In this document: positions 26,127 to 34,839 of the stretch, piece by piece
How positions within the stretch are numbered: position 1 is the stretch's first letter
Layout of the letters: each line of letters starts with the position of its first letter
Assembly: GCA_937863995.1 (NCBI GenBank)
Contig: CALMIK010000026.1
Coordinates: 1-47,349, forward strand
From: an uncultured Chelatococcus sp.
GTDB taxonomy: Bacteria; Pseudomonadota; Alphaproteobacteria; Rhizobiales; Beijerinckiaceae
Length of the DNA stretch: 47,349 nucleotides
Direction: 5' to 3'
Position numbers and translations under genes: made by a program
Notes under the pieces: generated by a model
Seen by the model: only the letters and a program-made list of their open reading frames with translations
Databases searched by the model: none
Told to the model about the DNA's origin: nothing

Positions 26127-26972
26127 TCAGCCCACCCTGTCCTGGACGTCGGTCTTCACGCCGCCGAAGCGGCGGTCGCGCTGGCGGAATACGTCGATGG
26201 CAGCTTCGAGCGCGGCGCGGTCGAAATCGGGCCAGTAGATCGGCAGGAAAACGAGTTCCGCATAAGCCGCCTGCCACAGCAGGAAGTTCGACAGCCGCTG
26301 CTCGCCGGACGTGCGGATCAGCAAGTCGGGATCAGGCACGCCGGCCGTGTCGAGATGGCTCGCGATCGCAGTCTCGTCGATGTCATCGGGGGCGATCTCG
26401 CCAGCCACGGCCTTGCGCGCCAAGGCGCGAGCGGCGCGCGCCATTTCCTCGCGCCCACCGTAGTTGAACGCCACCGTCAGCGTCAGGCCCCCATTGGCGG
26501 CGGTGCGTGCCTCCGCCTCGTCGAGGAGCGCCGTGATGTCGGGCGGCAGGCCTTCTCGATCGCCGATGATGCGCACGCGCACGCCGTTGCGGATGAGATC
26601 GGCGAGGTCGCGACGGATGAAGAGTTTCAGCAGCCGCATCAACTCGGCCACTTCGGCTGCGGGCCGGCGCCAGTTTTCCGACGAGAAGCTGTAGATCGTG
26701 AGGTAGCGAATGCCGAGATCCGCCGCCGCCTTCACGGTGCGCCGCACCGCCTCCACGCCGCTGTGGTGGCCCTTGATGCGCGGCAGGCCGCGCGCGTTGG
26801 CCCAGCGTCCGTTGCCGTCCATGATGATGGCGACGTGGGTCGGCACCGTCTGCGAGGAAGTAGGTTCGACGGCATCCGCCGTATCCTGCGAGCAGGCCGC
26901 GTGACCTTGTCCCGCCGGTGCGGGAGTCGTTGCTGTCTCAGATTTCCCCAACAGGCGGGGTAGAATGGTCAA
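26127..26972 (-). CDS. uppS: Undecaprenyl diphosphate synthase (isoprenyl transferase)
   Basis: UppS condenses isopentenyl diphosphate units onto farnesyl diphosphate to form the C55 carrier for peptidoglycan and O-antigen. Family motifs are [14 protein letters not shown] (with the catalytic Asp), [32 protein letters not shown] and [19 protein letters not shown]. The frame opens at 27050, but no ATG lies between that point and the domain. The TTG at 26972 has AGGGAGA about 8 bases upstream and is the preferred start, giving 281 residues with an unusual lead of about 45 before the domain. Confidence 0.95.
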   Translation of the reverse strand: MTILPRLLGKSETATTPAPAGQGHAACSQDTADAVEPTSSQTVPTHVAIIMDGNGRWANARGLPRIKGHHSGVEAVRRTVKAAADLGIRYLTIYSFSSENWRRPAAEVAELMRLLKLFIRRDLADLIRNGVRVRIIGDREGLPPDITALLDEAEARTAANGGLTLTVAFNYGGREEMARAARALARKAVAGEIAPDDIDETAIASHLDTAGVPDPDLLIRTSGEQRLSNFLLWQAAYAELVFLPIYWPDFDRAALEAAIDVFRQRDRRFGGVKTDVQDRVG

Positions 26973-27074
26973 TCGACAGTCTCCCTGTGGCGCCGCCGGC
27001 CAGTGCTGCGGCGGGCCGCCGGATCCGGGCCGAGAGGCCCGTCCCCGCATGCGCGATCCGTCAGGCGTGATGAC

Positions 27075-27632
27075 TCAGACCTGCAGGATTTCTTTTTCCT
27101 TGGCCGCGACCGTCTGGTCAATCTCGGCGATGGTCTGGTCGGTGGCCTTCTGCACCTGGTCGGCGTAGCGGGCGGAATCGTCCTCGCTCAGCCCTTCCTT
27201 CTCGAGCTTCTTGAGCGTGTCGAGACCATCGCGGCGCACGTGGCGCGCGGCAACCCGCGCCTCCTCGGCATACTTGCCCGCAACCTTCACCAGTTCCTTG
27301 CGCCGCTGCTCGTTCATCTCGGGGATGCGGAGCCGGATGACCTGCCCTTCCGTCTGCGGATTGAGGCCGAGGTCCGACTCGCGAATAGCCTTCTCCGCCG
27401 CGGCAACGACGCCGCGATCCCACACCTGCACGCTGAGCAGGCGCGGCTCGGGCACGCTGATGGTCGCGATCTGGCTGATGGGAGTCGGCGTGCCGTAGGC
27501 CGGAACCTGAATGGGATCGAGAATGCTCGGCGAAGCGCGCCCGGTGCGCAGGCTGGCGAGATCGTGCTTGAGCGCGTTCACCGCACCCTGCATGCGCCGC
27601 TTTATATCGTCGAGGTCGAAGCTTCCAGTCAT
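27075..27632 (-). CDS. frr: Ribosome recycling factor
   Basis: RRF splits post-termination ribosomes with EF-G. ATG 27632 is used (the frame also allows TTG 27638), giving 185 residues, the family length. Hallmarks are [19 protein letters not shown], the hinge region with [31 protein letters not shown] and the long C-terminal helix [17 protein letters not shown]. It is 175 bases downstream of pyrH in the conserved rpsB-tsf-pyrH-frr cluster; that gap may hold its own promoter. Confidence 0.98.
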   Translation of the reverse strand: MTGSFDLDDIKRRMQGAVNALKHDLASLRTGRASPSILDPIQVPAYGTPTPISQIATISVPEPRLLSVQVWDRGVVAAAEKAIRESDLGLNPQTEGQVIRLRIPEMNEQRRKELVKVAGKYAEEARVAARHVRRDGLDTLKKLEKEGLSEDDSARYADQVQKATDQTIAEIDQTVAAKEKEILQV

Positions 27633-27807
27633 TGCCAACGCCTTTTATCTATAACCGTTATCGTCGTGATTCAGTCACGTCGACATGTACGTCGCCATAT
27701 CGGATCAAGATACCGATTCTGCCACGCCGTCCAGTCAACATTGCGGCAAGATGACCGTCCGCCGTAAGGTCGACAGGACAGCGCGGCGCGCAACCTGGCC
27801 ACAACTG

Positions 27808-28515
27808 TCAGGGCGTCACCAGGGTGGCACGCCCCGTTCCGGCCAACACCGAACCGATCGCGCCTGCATCCAAGACGGAAAACACCACAACCGTCAATCC
27901 CGCCTCGCGCGCAAGCGCGAAGGCCGTCGTATCCATGACCTTGAGGTTGCGCGTGATCGCCTCGTCGTGGGTCAGGCGATCGTAGCGGCGCGCCTCGGGA
28001 TCCGTCTTCGGATCGGCGGTGTAGACGCCGTCGACGTTCGTGCCCTTGAGCAGCGCGTGGCACGCGAGTTCCGCCGCGCGCAGCGCTGCACCCGTGTCCG
28101 TGGTGAAATAAGGATTGCTGGTGCCGCCGCCGATGACCACCACCTTGCCGTGGGCCATGTGGTCGAGCGCGCGCTTGCGGGCATAGCTCTCGCACAGCGA
28201 CGGCATCGGCACCGCCGACATGGCGCGCGCCGCGACGCCCGCCGTGTCAATGGCGTGCTCGAGCGCCAGCGCGTTCATGACAGTACCCAGCATGCCGATC
28301 GAGTCGGCGGTCGGCCGGTCGAGCCCCTTGTTCAGCCCCTGCACGCCGCGAAAGAAGTTGCCGCCGCCAACCACGACCGCGATCTCGTGTCCTGCATTCG
28401 CCGCGGCGGCAATATCGGAGGCGATCGACGTCAGCGTCTCGCCGTGCAAACCCGATCCTCCCGGTCCCGCCAAGGCTTCTCCCGACAACTTGACCAGCAC
28501 CCGTTTGAACCGCAT
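27808..28515 (-). CDS. pyrH: Uridylate kinase (UMP kinase)
   Basis: PyrH phosphorylates UMP to UDP and belongs to the amino acid kinase family, not the NMP kinase family. The 235-residue product has KLSGEAL near residue 9, VVVGGGNFFRG (42-52), VIGGGTSNPYFTTDT and the C-terminal ATP-binding region with TNVDGVYTADPKTDP and KVMDTTAF. GGGAGAG precedes ATG 28515. A strong intrinsic terminator lies between tsf and this gene, so pyrH probably has its own promoter within 28516-28578. Confidence 0.98.
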   Translation of the reverse strand: MRFKRVLVKLSGEALAGPGGSGLHGETLTSIASDIAAAANAGHEIAVVVGGGNFFRGVQGLNKGLDRPTADSIGMLGTVMNALALEHAIDTAGVAARAMSAVPMPSLCESYARKRALDHMAHGKVVVIGGGTSNPYFTTDTGAALRAAELACHALLKGTNVDGVYTADPKTDPEARRYDRLTHDEAITRNLKVMDTTAFALAREAGLTVVVFSVLDAGAIGSVLAGTGRATLVTP

Positions 28516-28578
28516 TCCATCTCTCCCGCGACATCAGGAACGAAGAATCTTCGCAACCTTGATCCAATAAGATCTCAT

Positions 28579-28604
28579 AAAAAAGGCGGCGCCTTGGCGC
28601 CGCC
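28579..28604 (-). terminator. Intrinsic terminator of tsf
   Basis: A perfect 9-bp stem GGCGGCGCC/GGCGCCGCC (28585-28593 with 28596-28604, two-base loop, likely opening to four) is followed on the minus strand by six Ts. It starts 11 bases after the tsf stop. Confidence 0.92.
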
Positions 28605-28615
28605 TCGAGGGTGGA

Positions 28616-29536
28616 TCAGGCGGCGCCTGCGGCCGCGGCTACTTCGCTGGCGAAGTCGGTTTCCTCTTTCTCGATGCCGTCACCGAGACCATAGCGGATG
28701 AAGCCTGCAAGCTTGATCGGCGCGCCGACCTTGCCTTCGCTTTCCTTTACCGCCTGGGCGACAGACTTCGACGAGTCGTGAATGAAAGGCTGCTCGACGA
28801 GGGTCACTTCCTTAAAGTAGCTCTTCAGGCCGCTCTCGGCGATCTTCTCGAGCACGTGCTCGGGCTTGCCGGCATTCTTCTCCAGCAGGATCGCCTTCTC
28901 GCGCGCGATGGTATCGGCCGGAACGCCGGCGGCATCGAGCGCTACAGGGTTGGTGGCTGCGACGTGCATGGCGATCTGGCGCGCCAACGCGGTCAGCTCA
29001 TCCTTCTTGCCAGCCGATTCGAGCGCGACAAGCACACCGATGCGGCCGAGGTTGTCGCCGGCGGCGTTATGGATGTAGGCAGCCACGACGCCCTCGCCGA
29101 CGGCAAGCGTCTCGACGCGACGAAGCGCGATGTTCTCGCCGATGGTGGCAACGGCGCTGGTGATGGCTTCCTGCACGGTGCCGCCCTGCGGATAAGCCGC
29201 GGCCTTCACCGCCTCGGCATCGCCGCCGACGCCCAGAGCCACCTGCGCGATCGTCGTCGCGAGCGCCTGGAACTGCTCGTTGCGGGAGACGAAGTCGGTC
29301 TCGGAGTTGAGTTCGACCGCAACGCCCTTGCTGCCCTCGATCGCAAGCGCGACGAGGCCCTCGGCGGCCACGCGGCCGGATTTCTTGGCGGCGCGGGCGA
29401 GGCCCTTCGTGCGCAGCCAGTCGATCGCCGCCTCGATGTCGCCGTCCGTCTCGGTCAGCGCATTCTTGCAGTCCAGCATGCCGGCGCCGGATTTTTCGCG
29501 GAGCTCCTTCACGAGAGCAGCGGTGATGTTCGCCAT
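28616..29536 (-). CDS. tsf: Elongation factor Ts
   Basis: EF-Ts is the nucleotide exchange factor for EF-Tu. The frame opens at 29596, but ATG 29536 ([15 protein letters not shown]) has GAGGA at good spacing and is the conserved start, giving 306 residues. It has the N-terminal UBA-like helices with [11 protein letters not shown], the core segment with [15 protein letters not shown], and a second half including [16 protein letters not shown] and LVEQPFIHD. It follows rpsB by 108 bases, which contain an 8-bp GC hairpin (GGCCCGGC...GCCGGGCC). Confidence 0.98.
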   Translation of the reverse strand: MANITAALVKELREKSGAGMLDCKNALTETDGDIEAAIDWLRTKGLARAAKKSGRVAAEGLVALAIEGSKGVAVELNSETDFVSRNEQFQALATTIAQVALGVGGDAEAVKAAAYPQGGTVQEAITSAVATIGENIALRRVETLAVGEGVVAAYIHNAAGDNLGRIGVLVALESAGKKDELTALARQIAMHVAATNPVALDAAGVPADTIAREKAILLEKNAGKPEHVLEKIAESGLKSYFKEVTLVEQPFIHDSSKSVAQAVKESEGKVGAPIKLAGFIRYGLGDGIEKEETDFASEVAAAAGAA

Positions 29537-29644
29537 GGTTATCCTCATGTTACGGACAGGGGAGGCCCGGCATCCCCGAGAGAGGAGCCGGGCCAACCGG
29601 TAAACGTCTCGTTTCGCCGGATTCCGTCAGGAACCGGTGAATGC

Positions 29645-30652
29645 TCAGATCGCGACTTCTTCCAGCCGTGCGCGGGCCTGGTCGATCCAGCCATCGCGCT
29701 CGATGCGGCCAGCGAGCTTGAGCTCGGCATCAAGAGCCGCGACATCGACGGGCGACAGCGCCGCAAGCTGCCAGAAGTGGAACACGCCAGCTTCGTTGAG
29801 CTTCTTCTCGAGCTCAGGGCCGACGCCGGTCAGAGCCGACAGCTCATCAGGCGCGCCGCGCGGAGCACCCAGACGCTCAAACGCGCCCTCGCCGCCGTTC
29901 TCACCCGACAGGTCCTCGGAGAAAGGCTCGTCCGAAGCGCCGATATCGACGCCGAGATCGCCCTGACCACGCGAAATGCCATCGATCGCCGCGCGCGCCA
30001 CCAGATCGCAGTAGAGCTTGATCGCCCGGCCCGCGTCGTCGTTCGCCGGCACGGGGAAGGTGATGCCGTCGGGATCGCTGTTGGTGTCGACAATGGCCGC
30101 AACCGGAATGCCAAGGCGCTGGGCTTCCTTGATCGCGAGCTGTTCCTTGTTGGTGTCGATGACGAAGAGCAGGTCGGGCGTGCCGCCCATGTCCTTGATG
30201 CCGCCGAGCGCGCGCTCGAGCTTCTCGCGCTCGCGCAGGAGCAGCAGGCGCTCCTTCTTCGTCAGGCCGGCGCCGCCGCCGGCAAGGATCTCGTCAACCT
30301 TGCGCAGGCGCTGGATCGAGCCGGAAATCGTCTTCCAGTTCGTCAGCATGCCGCCGAGCCAACGGGAATTGACAAAGTACTGTGCGGAGCGACGCGCCGC
30401 ATCGGCAACCGAATCCGCAGCCTGACGCTTCGTGCCGACGAAAAGCACGCGGCCGCCCGCGGCCACTGTATCGGAAACGGCCTGCAGGGCGCGGTGCAGC
30501 GCGGGCACGGTCTGCGCCAGGTCGATGATGTGGATGTTGCTGCGCGCGCCGAAGATATAGGGCTCCATCTTCGGGTTCCAGCGGTGGGACTGGTGGCCGA
30601 AATGGGCGCCGGCTTCGAGCAGCTCGCGCATGGTGAATTCAGGAAGTGCCAT
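29645..30652 (-). CDS. rpsB: Small-subunit ribosomal protein S2 with C-terminal HhH extension
   Basis: S2 binds late to the 30S head/platform junction. ATG 30652 is used, with GGAGAG 8 bases upstream (a TTG lies two codons earlier), giving 335 residues against about 240 in E. coli. Core hallmarks are [55 protein letters not shown] and the C-terminal [15 protein letters not shown]. After an acidic linker (about 240-265), the extension contains [20 protein letters not shown] and WIDQARARL, a helix-hairpin-helix pattern seen in many Rhizobiales S2 proteins. Confidence 0.97.
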   Translation of the reverse strand: MALPEFTMRELLEAGAHFGHQSHRWNPKMEPYIFGARSNIHIIDLAQTVPALHRALQAVSDTVAAGGRVLFVGTKRQAADSVADAARRSAQYFVNSRWLGGMLTNWKTISGSIQRLRKVDEILAGGGAGLTKKERLLLLREREKLERALGGIKDMGGTPDLLFVIDTNKEQLAIKEAQRLGIPVAAIVDTNSDPDGITFPVPANDDAGRAIKLYCDLVARAAIDGISRGQGDLGVDIGASDEPFSEDLSGENGGEGAFERLGAPRGAPDELSALTGVGPELEKKLNEAGVFHFWQLAALSPVDVAALDAELKLAGRIERDGWIDQARARLEEVAI

Positions 30653-30747
30653 AATCAATCTCTCCGGTTCAAGCCTCCGCGGGGCTCCGGCCGGACAACC
30701 CGGCCACCGGAAGCCAAAGGGCCCGCCCCGCGTGTGGAATGGCGCGC
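30653..30747 (-). promoter_or_regulatory. Structured rpsB 5' leader
   Basis: The stretch between the predicted promoter and the rpsB start can fold into a long arm. An outer 7-bp stem GCGGGGC/GCCCCGC (30725-30731 with 30679-30685) encloses an inner GGCCGG/CCGGCC stem with a GTTGT loop and flanking short pairs. E. coli rpsB is autoregulated by S2 through its leader, so this may be an analogous control element. That link is inference. Confidence 0.5.
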
Positions 30748-30776
30748 CTTATAATACCCGCACCCAACGATTGCAA
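30748..30776 (-). promoter_or_regulatory. Predicted sigma-70-type promoter of rpsB
   Basis: On the minus strand, TTGCAA (30776-30771) and TATAAG (30753-30748) are separated by exactly 17 bases. The site lies about 100 bases upstream of the rpsB start and 62 bases downstream of the dnaE stop. Confidence 0.55.
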
Positions 30777-30838
30777 GACCAAAAGCAGTCCGGCGCAAGC
30801 TTCCCGCCGCGCCAGCGCACGCACGACGCGCGACCGCT

Positions 30839-33800
30839 TCATCGCAGCTCCACCTCTACCACGCCCGGCAGGCCGCGCAACGCGCCGGCGATCCGCGGCG
30901 ACGTGGCGAAACGGCCGGGAAGCTCCAGCTCGACGATCTGACGGCCTTCGATGTCGACGACGATGGACACCGTTCCCTCACCGTGGCTGGCGAGCTGACG
31001 TGCGATGGCGTCGATCGGCCGCGGGTCGTTGACTGTGATGCGCATGCCCTTCTGATGACGCGCCACCGCGCCGTCGAGCGGCTCGGCGCGCAGGATGCGG
31101 GCACGCACGTCCTCGCCGTCGTTGGAGGCCTGCACGAGCAGCATCACCGCCTGCCCCGGCTCCAGCAGGTCACGATACTGGGCGAGCCCCTCCGAGAACA
31201 CAATAGCCTCGAAATGCCCGCTCTGGTCGGAGAAGTTGATGATGCCCATCTTGGAGCCGCTGCGCGTGCGCCGCTCGGTGCGGTCGAGCACGGTCGCAGC
31301 AATCTGCCCCATGCCCTGACCGGAAGCTCCGCCGCCCTTGACCGAGCGCGCGAAATCCGCCCAGCGCTGCACATTCAGCCGGCCGAGCAGCGGTCCGTAT
31401 TCGTCAAGTGGGTGGCCGGACAGGAAAAAGCCGACCGCGTCGTACTCGCGCTGCAGGCGCTCTGACGCCATCCATGGCGCGTGGTCGGGAATGCGCAGCG
31501 GGTCGGGCGCGAACGCCAGGCCGAAGATGTCGCCCTGCCCGGCAGCCTCCGTCTGCGCCGTTTGATTCGCCACAGCCAGCATCGACTCGATCCCGGCAAA
31601 GGCCCGCGCCCGGTCGGGCTCCAGCTCGTCGAGCGCTCCCGCAGAAACGAGCGCTTCCAGCGTGCGCCGGTTGACGATGCGCGGATTGATGCGCCGGGCG
31701 AAATCGCCAAGATCCTTGAACGGCCCGTCCGCGCGCGCCGCGACGATGGATGCGACCGCCTGCTCGCCAACGCCCTTGATCGCCGCGAGCGCGTAACGGA
31801 TCACGCCCTGCCCGTCCGCCTCGTACACCACGTCGAAACGCACGCCCGAGCGCTGCACCGACGGCGGATCGACCCGGATGCCGAGCCGCTGCGCCTCGCG
31901 TCGGAATTCGGCGAGCTTGTCGGTGTTGTCCATCTCGAGCGTCATGGAGGCCGCCAGGAACTCGACCGGGAAATTCGCCTTCAGGTATCCAGTCTGGTAG
32001 GCGATGAGGGCGTAAGCTGCGGCGTGGCTCTTGTTGAAGCCGTAGTCGGCGAACTTGGCGAGCAGGTCGAAGATGTCGTCGGCGAGCTGGCGCGTGAGGC
32101 CGTGGGCGGTCGCGCCCTCGACGAAACGAGCGCGCTGGGCGTCCATCTCCGACTTGATCTTCTTGCCCATGGCGCGGCGCAGCAGGTCGGCCTCGCCGAG
32201 CGAGTAGCCGGAGAGCGTCTGCGCCACCTGCATCACCTGTTCCTGGTAGATGATGATGCCGAAAGTCTCGCGCAGGATCGGCGCCAGCGCCTCATGCAAG
32301 TACCAGCTGTTTTCGGGCTCGCCGCGCCCGTTCTTGCGGTCGCAGTAAACCGGAATGTTGGCCATCGGCCCGGGGCGATAGAGCGCGACGAGCGCGATCA
32401 GATCTTCGAGGCGGTCGGGGCGCATGTCGACGAGCGCCTTGCGCATGCCCGCGCTTTCCACCTGGAACACGCCCACCGTCTCGCCGCGCCCCATCTGCTC
32501 GAAGCTCAGGCGATCGTCGAGGGGTATGCGGTCGAGATCGAAGTCCGGCTCGCGCACGTGGATGTGGTCCACCGCGATCTTCAGCACGGTCAGCGTCTTG
32601 AGGCCCAGGAAGTCGAACTTGACCAGCCCGGCCTTCTCCACCCACTTCATATTGAACTGGGTGACGCGCATGTTGGAGCGCGGATCGCGGTAGAGCGGCA
32701 CGAGCTGCTCCAGCGGCCGGTCGCCGATCACCACGCCCGCCGCGTGAGTCGAGGCGTGGCGATGCAGCCCTTCGAGCTTGCGTGCGATCGCCAGCATGCG
32801 GGCGACCACGGGCTCCTCTTCCGCCGCGGCCTGCAGCTTCGGCTCGTCCTCGATGGCGCGGGCCAGCGTCACCGGGTTGGCCGGGTTCTGCGGCACGAGC
32901 TTGGTGAGCTTGTCCACCTGCCCGTAGGGCATCTCCAGCACGCGCCCGACGTCGCGCATCACGCCGCGCGCCTGCAAGGTGCCGAAGGTGATGATTTGCG
33001 CCACCCTCTCCTCGCCGTAGCGCTGCTGGACGTAGCCGATGACCTCTTCGCGCCGTTCCTGGCAGAAGTCGATGTCGAAATCCGGCATCGAGACGCGATC
33101 GGGGTTGAGGAAGCGCTCGAACAGCAGCCCGAAGCGCAGCGGGTCGAGATCGGTGATAGTCAGCGAATACGCCACAAGCGAACCCGCGCCAGAGCCGCGC
33201 CCCGGCCCCACCGGAATGCGCCGCGCCTTGGCCCATTTAATGAAGTCGGCGACGATGAGGAAGTAACCGGGAAATTTCATCCGCTCGATGACGCCAAGCT
33301 CATAATCGAGCCGTGAGCGGTAATCCTCCACGGTGAGGCCATCGGCCGGACCGTGCGCCGCAAGGCGCCGCTCCAGACCCTCGACGGCCTGGGCGCGCAA
33401 CTCCCGCGCCTCGTCGTCCTCGGAATGCTCTTCGGCAGAAACGGGCACGACGGCTGCCGCGCTCTCGCTGGTGAAATGAGGCAGGATCGGCTTGCGGCTG
33501 GGCACGCGGAATCCGCAACGCATGGCGATCTCGACCGTCGAGCGAAGCGCCTCGGGCAGATCGGCGAACAGCGCCCCCATCTCGGCCCGCGACCGGAAGG
33601 TGTATGACGACGCCAGCCGACGCCGCTGGTCGTCCGACACCAGCCGGCCATCGGCGATGGCGAGAAGGGCGTCGTGCGCCTCATAATCGTCCCCTGCGGC
33701 GAAGAACGGCTCGTTCGTCGCCACGAGAGGCACGCCATGATCGTAGGCGAGGCGCAGCAGCCCTGGTTCCGTGAGCGCCTCCGCGGGCGCGCCGTGGCGC

Positions 33801-34354
33801 TGCAGCTCCACGTAGAGGCGATCGCCGAAAATTTCCATCAGGCGGGAAAAACGCGTCACCGCCAGCTCCGGCCGGCCGGCGACAAGCGCCATATCGAGCG
33901 GCCCGCCCGGCCCGCCCGTGAGCGCGATGACGCCCTGCGCATGCGCCGCCAGCGTCTCGATATCGACATGCGCGCCGTGCGCCCCGAGTCCCGGCTCGTT
34001 GCCCAGGAAAGCAGCGCTCGACAGCGCCATCAGGTTGGCGTAGCCGATGGCGTCGCCGGCCAGCAGCACCACATGGGGGAATTGCTGCTGGAGCTGGCGC
34101 GCATTGGGCTCGGGAGCCTCGAAGCGCACCGCCATCTGCAGGCCGGCAATCGGCTGAATGCCAGCCTGATGCAGGGCATCCGAAAACTCGAGCGCACCAA
34201 AGAGGTTGTTGGTGTCCGTCAGCGCCAGCGCCGGCATGCCGTCCGCCTTGGCGAGTTTCGCGAGCGCACCGATGGTCAGCGCGCCCTCGAGCAGGGAATA
34301 GGACGAGTGTACGTGAAGGTGAACGAACCCGACTTTTTCGATCAATCCGTCCAT
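30839..34354 (-). CDS. dnaE: DNA polymerase III subunit alpha
   Basis: DnaE is the replicative polymerase catalytic subunit. A GTG opens the frame at 34366, but ATG 34354 (MDGLIEKVGF) has AGGA 5 bases upstream, giving 1171 residues, normal for DnaE1. It has the PHP domain (HLHVHSSYSLLEGAL, about 14-28), the palm with GPGRGSGAGSLVAY and the catalytic-Asp segment PDFDIDFCQERR, fingers with YGFNKSHAAAYALIAYQTGYLK, and a C-terminal OB fold (KMGIINFSDQSGHFEA). The size and PHP domain mark it as the replicative enzyme, not the mutagenic DnaE2. Upstream lie a nested hairpin and the LexA-box peptide gene. Confidence 0.98.
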   Translation of the reverse strand: MDGLIEKVGFVHLHVHSSYSLLEGALTIGALAKLAKADGMPALALTDTNNLFGALEFSDALHQAGIQPIAGLQMAVRFEAPEPNARQLQQQFPHVVLLAGDAIGYANLMALSSAAFLGNEPGLGAHGAHVDIETLAAHAQGVIALTGGPGGPLDMALVAGRPELAVTRFSRLMEIFGDRLYVELQRHGAPAEALTEPGLLRLAYDHGVPLVATNEPFFAAGDDYEAHDALLAIADGRLVSDDQRRRLASSYTFRSRAEMGALFADLPEALRSTVEIAMRCGFRVPSRKPILPHFTSESAAAVVPVSAEEHSEDDEARELRAQAVEGLERRLAAHGPADGLTVEDYRSRLDYELGVIERMKFPGYFLIVADFIKWAKARRIPVGPGRGSGAGSLVAYSLTITDLDPLRFGLLFERFLNPDRVSMPDFDIDFCQERREEVIGYVQQRYGEERVAQIITFGTLQARGVMRDVGRVLEMPYGQVDKLTKLVPQNPANPVTLARAIEDEPKLQAAAEEEPVVARMLAIARKLEGLHRHASTHAAGVVIGDRPLEQLVPLYRDPRSNMRVTQFNMKWVEKAGLVKFDFLGLKTLTVLKIAVDHIHVREPDFDLDRIPLDDRLSFEQMGRGETVGVFQVESAGMRKALVDMRPDRLEDLIALVALYRPGPMANIPVYCDRKNGRGEPENSWYLHEALAPILRETFGIIIYQEQVMQVAQTLSGYSLGEADLLRRAMGKKIKSEMDAQRARFVEGATAHGLTRQLADDIFDLLAKFADYGFNKSHAAAYALIAYQTGYLKANFPVEFLAASMTLEMDNTDKLAEFRREAQRLGIRVDPPSVQRSGVRFDVVYEADGQGVIRYALAAIKGVGEQAVASIVAARADGPFKDLGDFARRINPRIVNRRTLEALVSAGALDELEPDRARAFAGIESMLAVANQTAQTEAAGQGDIFGLAFAPDPLRIPDHAPWMASERLQREYDAVGFFLSGHPLDEYGPLLGRLNVQRWADFARSVKGGGASGQGMGQIAATVLDRTERRTRSGSKMGIINFSDQSGHFEAIVFSEGLAQYRDLLEPGQAVMLLVQASNDGEDVRARILRAEPLDGAVARHQKGMRITVNDPRPIDAIARQLASHGEGTVSIVVDIEGRQIVELELPGRFATSPRIAGALRGLPGVVEVELR

Positions 34355-34390
34355 GAAATCCTGCACTCCGAGATCCCCGACCCTGAGAGC

Positions 34391-34457
34391 TTCCGCCCGA
34401 TGCCTTTCGATTGCACTGCGAACGCAACGAATCGAAAGGCCAGGATGTCGGGCGGAA
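34391..34457. repeat. Large nested hairpin upstream of dnaE
   Basis: Two perfect 10-bp arms are nested: TTCCGCCCGA (34391-34400) with TCGGGCGGAA (34448-34457), and CCTTTCGATT (34403-34412) with AATCGAAAGG (34430-34439). The asymmetric 2- and 8-base spacers form an internal loop, and a short TGC/GCA pairing is possible in the apical loop. It lies between the peptide gene and dnaE. Without a U-run it is not a typical terminator; it may be a REP-like element or an RNA processing site. It is unrelated in sequence to copies 1-4. Confidence 0.75.
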
Positions 34458-34515
34458 TTTTATCACGGAACGGCAAGCAGCCCTGCGGCCGCATGCATCC
34501 TGTCCCCGTCTTTGC

Positions 34516-34614
34516 CTAAGCGGAGCCACCCGCCATCGCCACCACGCCCACGAGCGCAACGAACAGCATCAGCGACGTCAGCTCGACCATATCCGCGACC
34601 ACAGCTTTGTACAT
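34516..34614 (-). CDS. 32-residue single-span membrane peptide behind a LexA box (candidate SOS peptide)
   Basis: This short frame (MYKAVVADMVELTSLM and on to GGSA, then TAG) has 32 residues. Residues about 10-28 form one hydrophobic span (LTSLMLFVALVGVVAMAGG), and residues 2-9 are a short polar N-tail with one Lys and one Asp. The ribosome binding site GGAGGAT (34627-34621) sits 6 bases before the ATG and is one of the strongest in the window. A perfect GTTC-N7-GTTC LexA box lies 39 bases upstream. Known SOS-induced small membrane peptides such as Caulobacter SidA (29 residues, inner membrane, blocks division through FtsW/FtsN) give a precedent. Homology to SidA is not shown here; the function is inferred from size, span and control region. 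Confidence 0.7.
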   Translation of the reverse strand: MYKAVVADMVELTSLMLFVALVGVVAMAGGSA

Positions 34615-34652
34615 CGTTATATCCTCCATCCGTTCCAATAAGATCATATTAT

Positions 34653-34667
34653 GTTCTTAGAACGTTC
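34653..34667. promoter_or_regulatory. LexA (SOS) box, GTTC-N7-GTTC
   Basis: The plus strand reads GTTC (34653-34656), seven bases, GTTC (34664-34667), the exact LexA-binding direct repeat known for alphaproteobacteria. On the minus strand it falls where a promoter for the peptide at 34614 should be; the AT-rich ATAATATGAT just downstream offers a -10 element. The plus-strand gene hspQ begins 173 bases away, so it is a less likely target. Confidence 0.75.
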
Positions 34668-34839
34668 AGAGTCCAGCCGCCTTGTGCAAAATGCTTAACA
34701 ATTTTCCACAGCCTTCATCCACCGGCAGAGCCCGAAGCTGCCCACAGCGCATTCCTGTCGATAACGCGCGACCTCCTGTCGCCGGCGCTGGTGCGCGAGC
34801 GCTCTTGACAACCCCTGCCGCCGACAGTTTGATCGCACG

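Noticed and set aside
34694..34702. DnaA-box-like TTTTCCACA near the LexA box
   Set aside because: It is a single site with one mismatch to TTATNCACA and no cluster, so there is no evidence of an origin.
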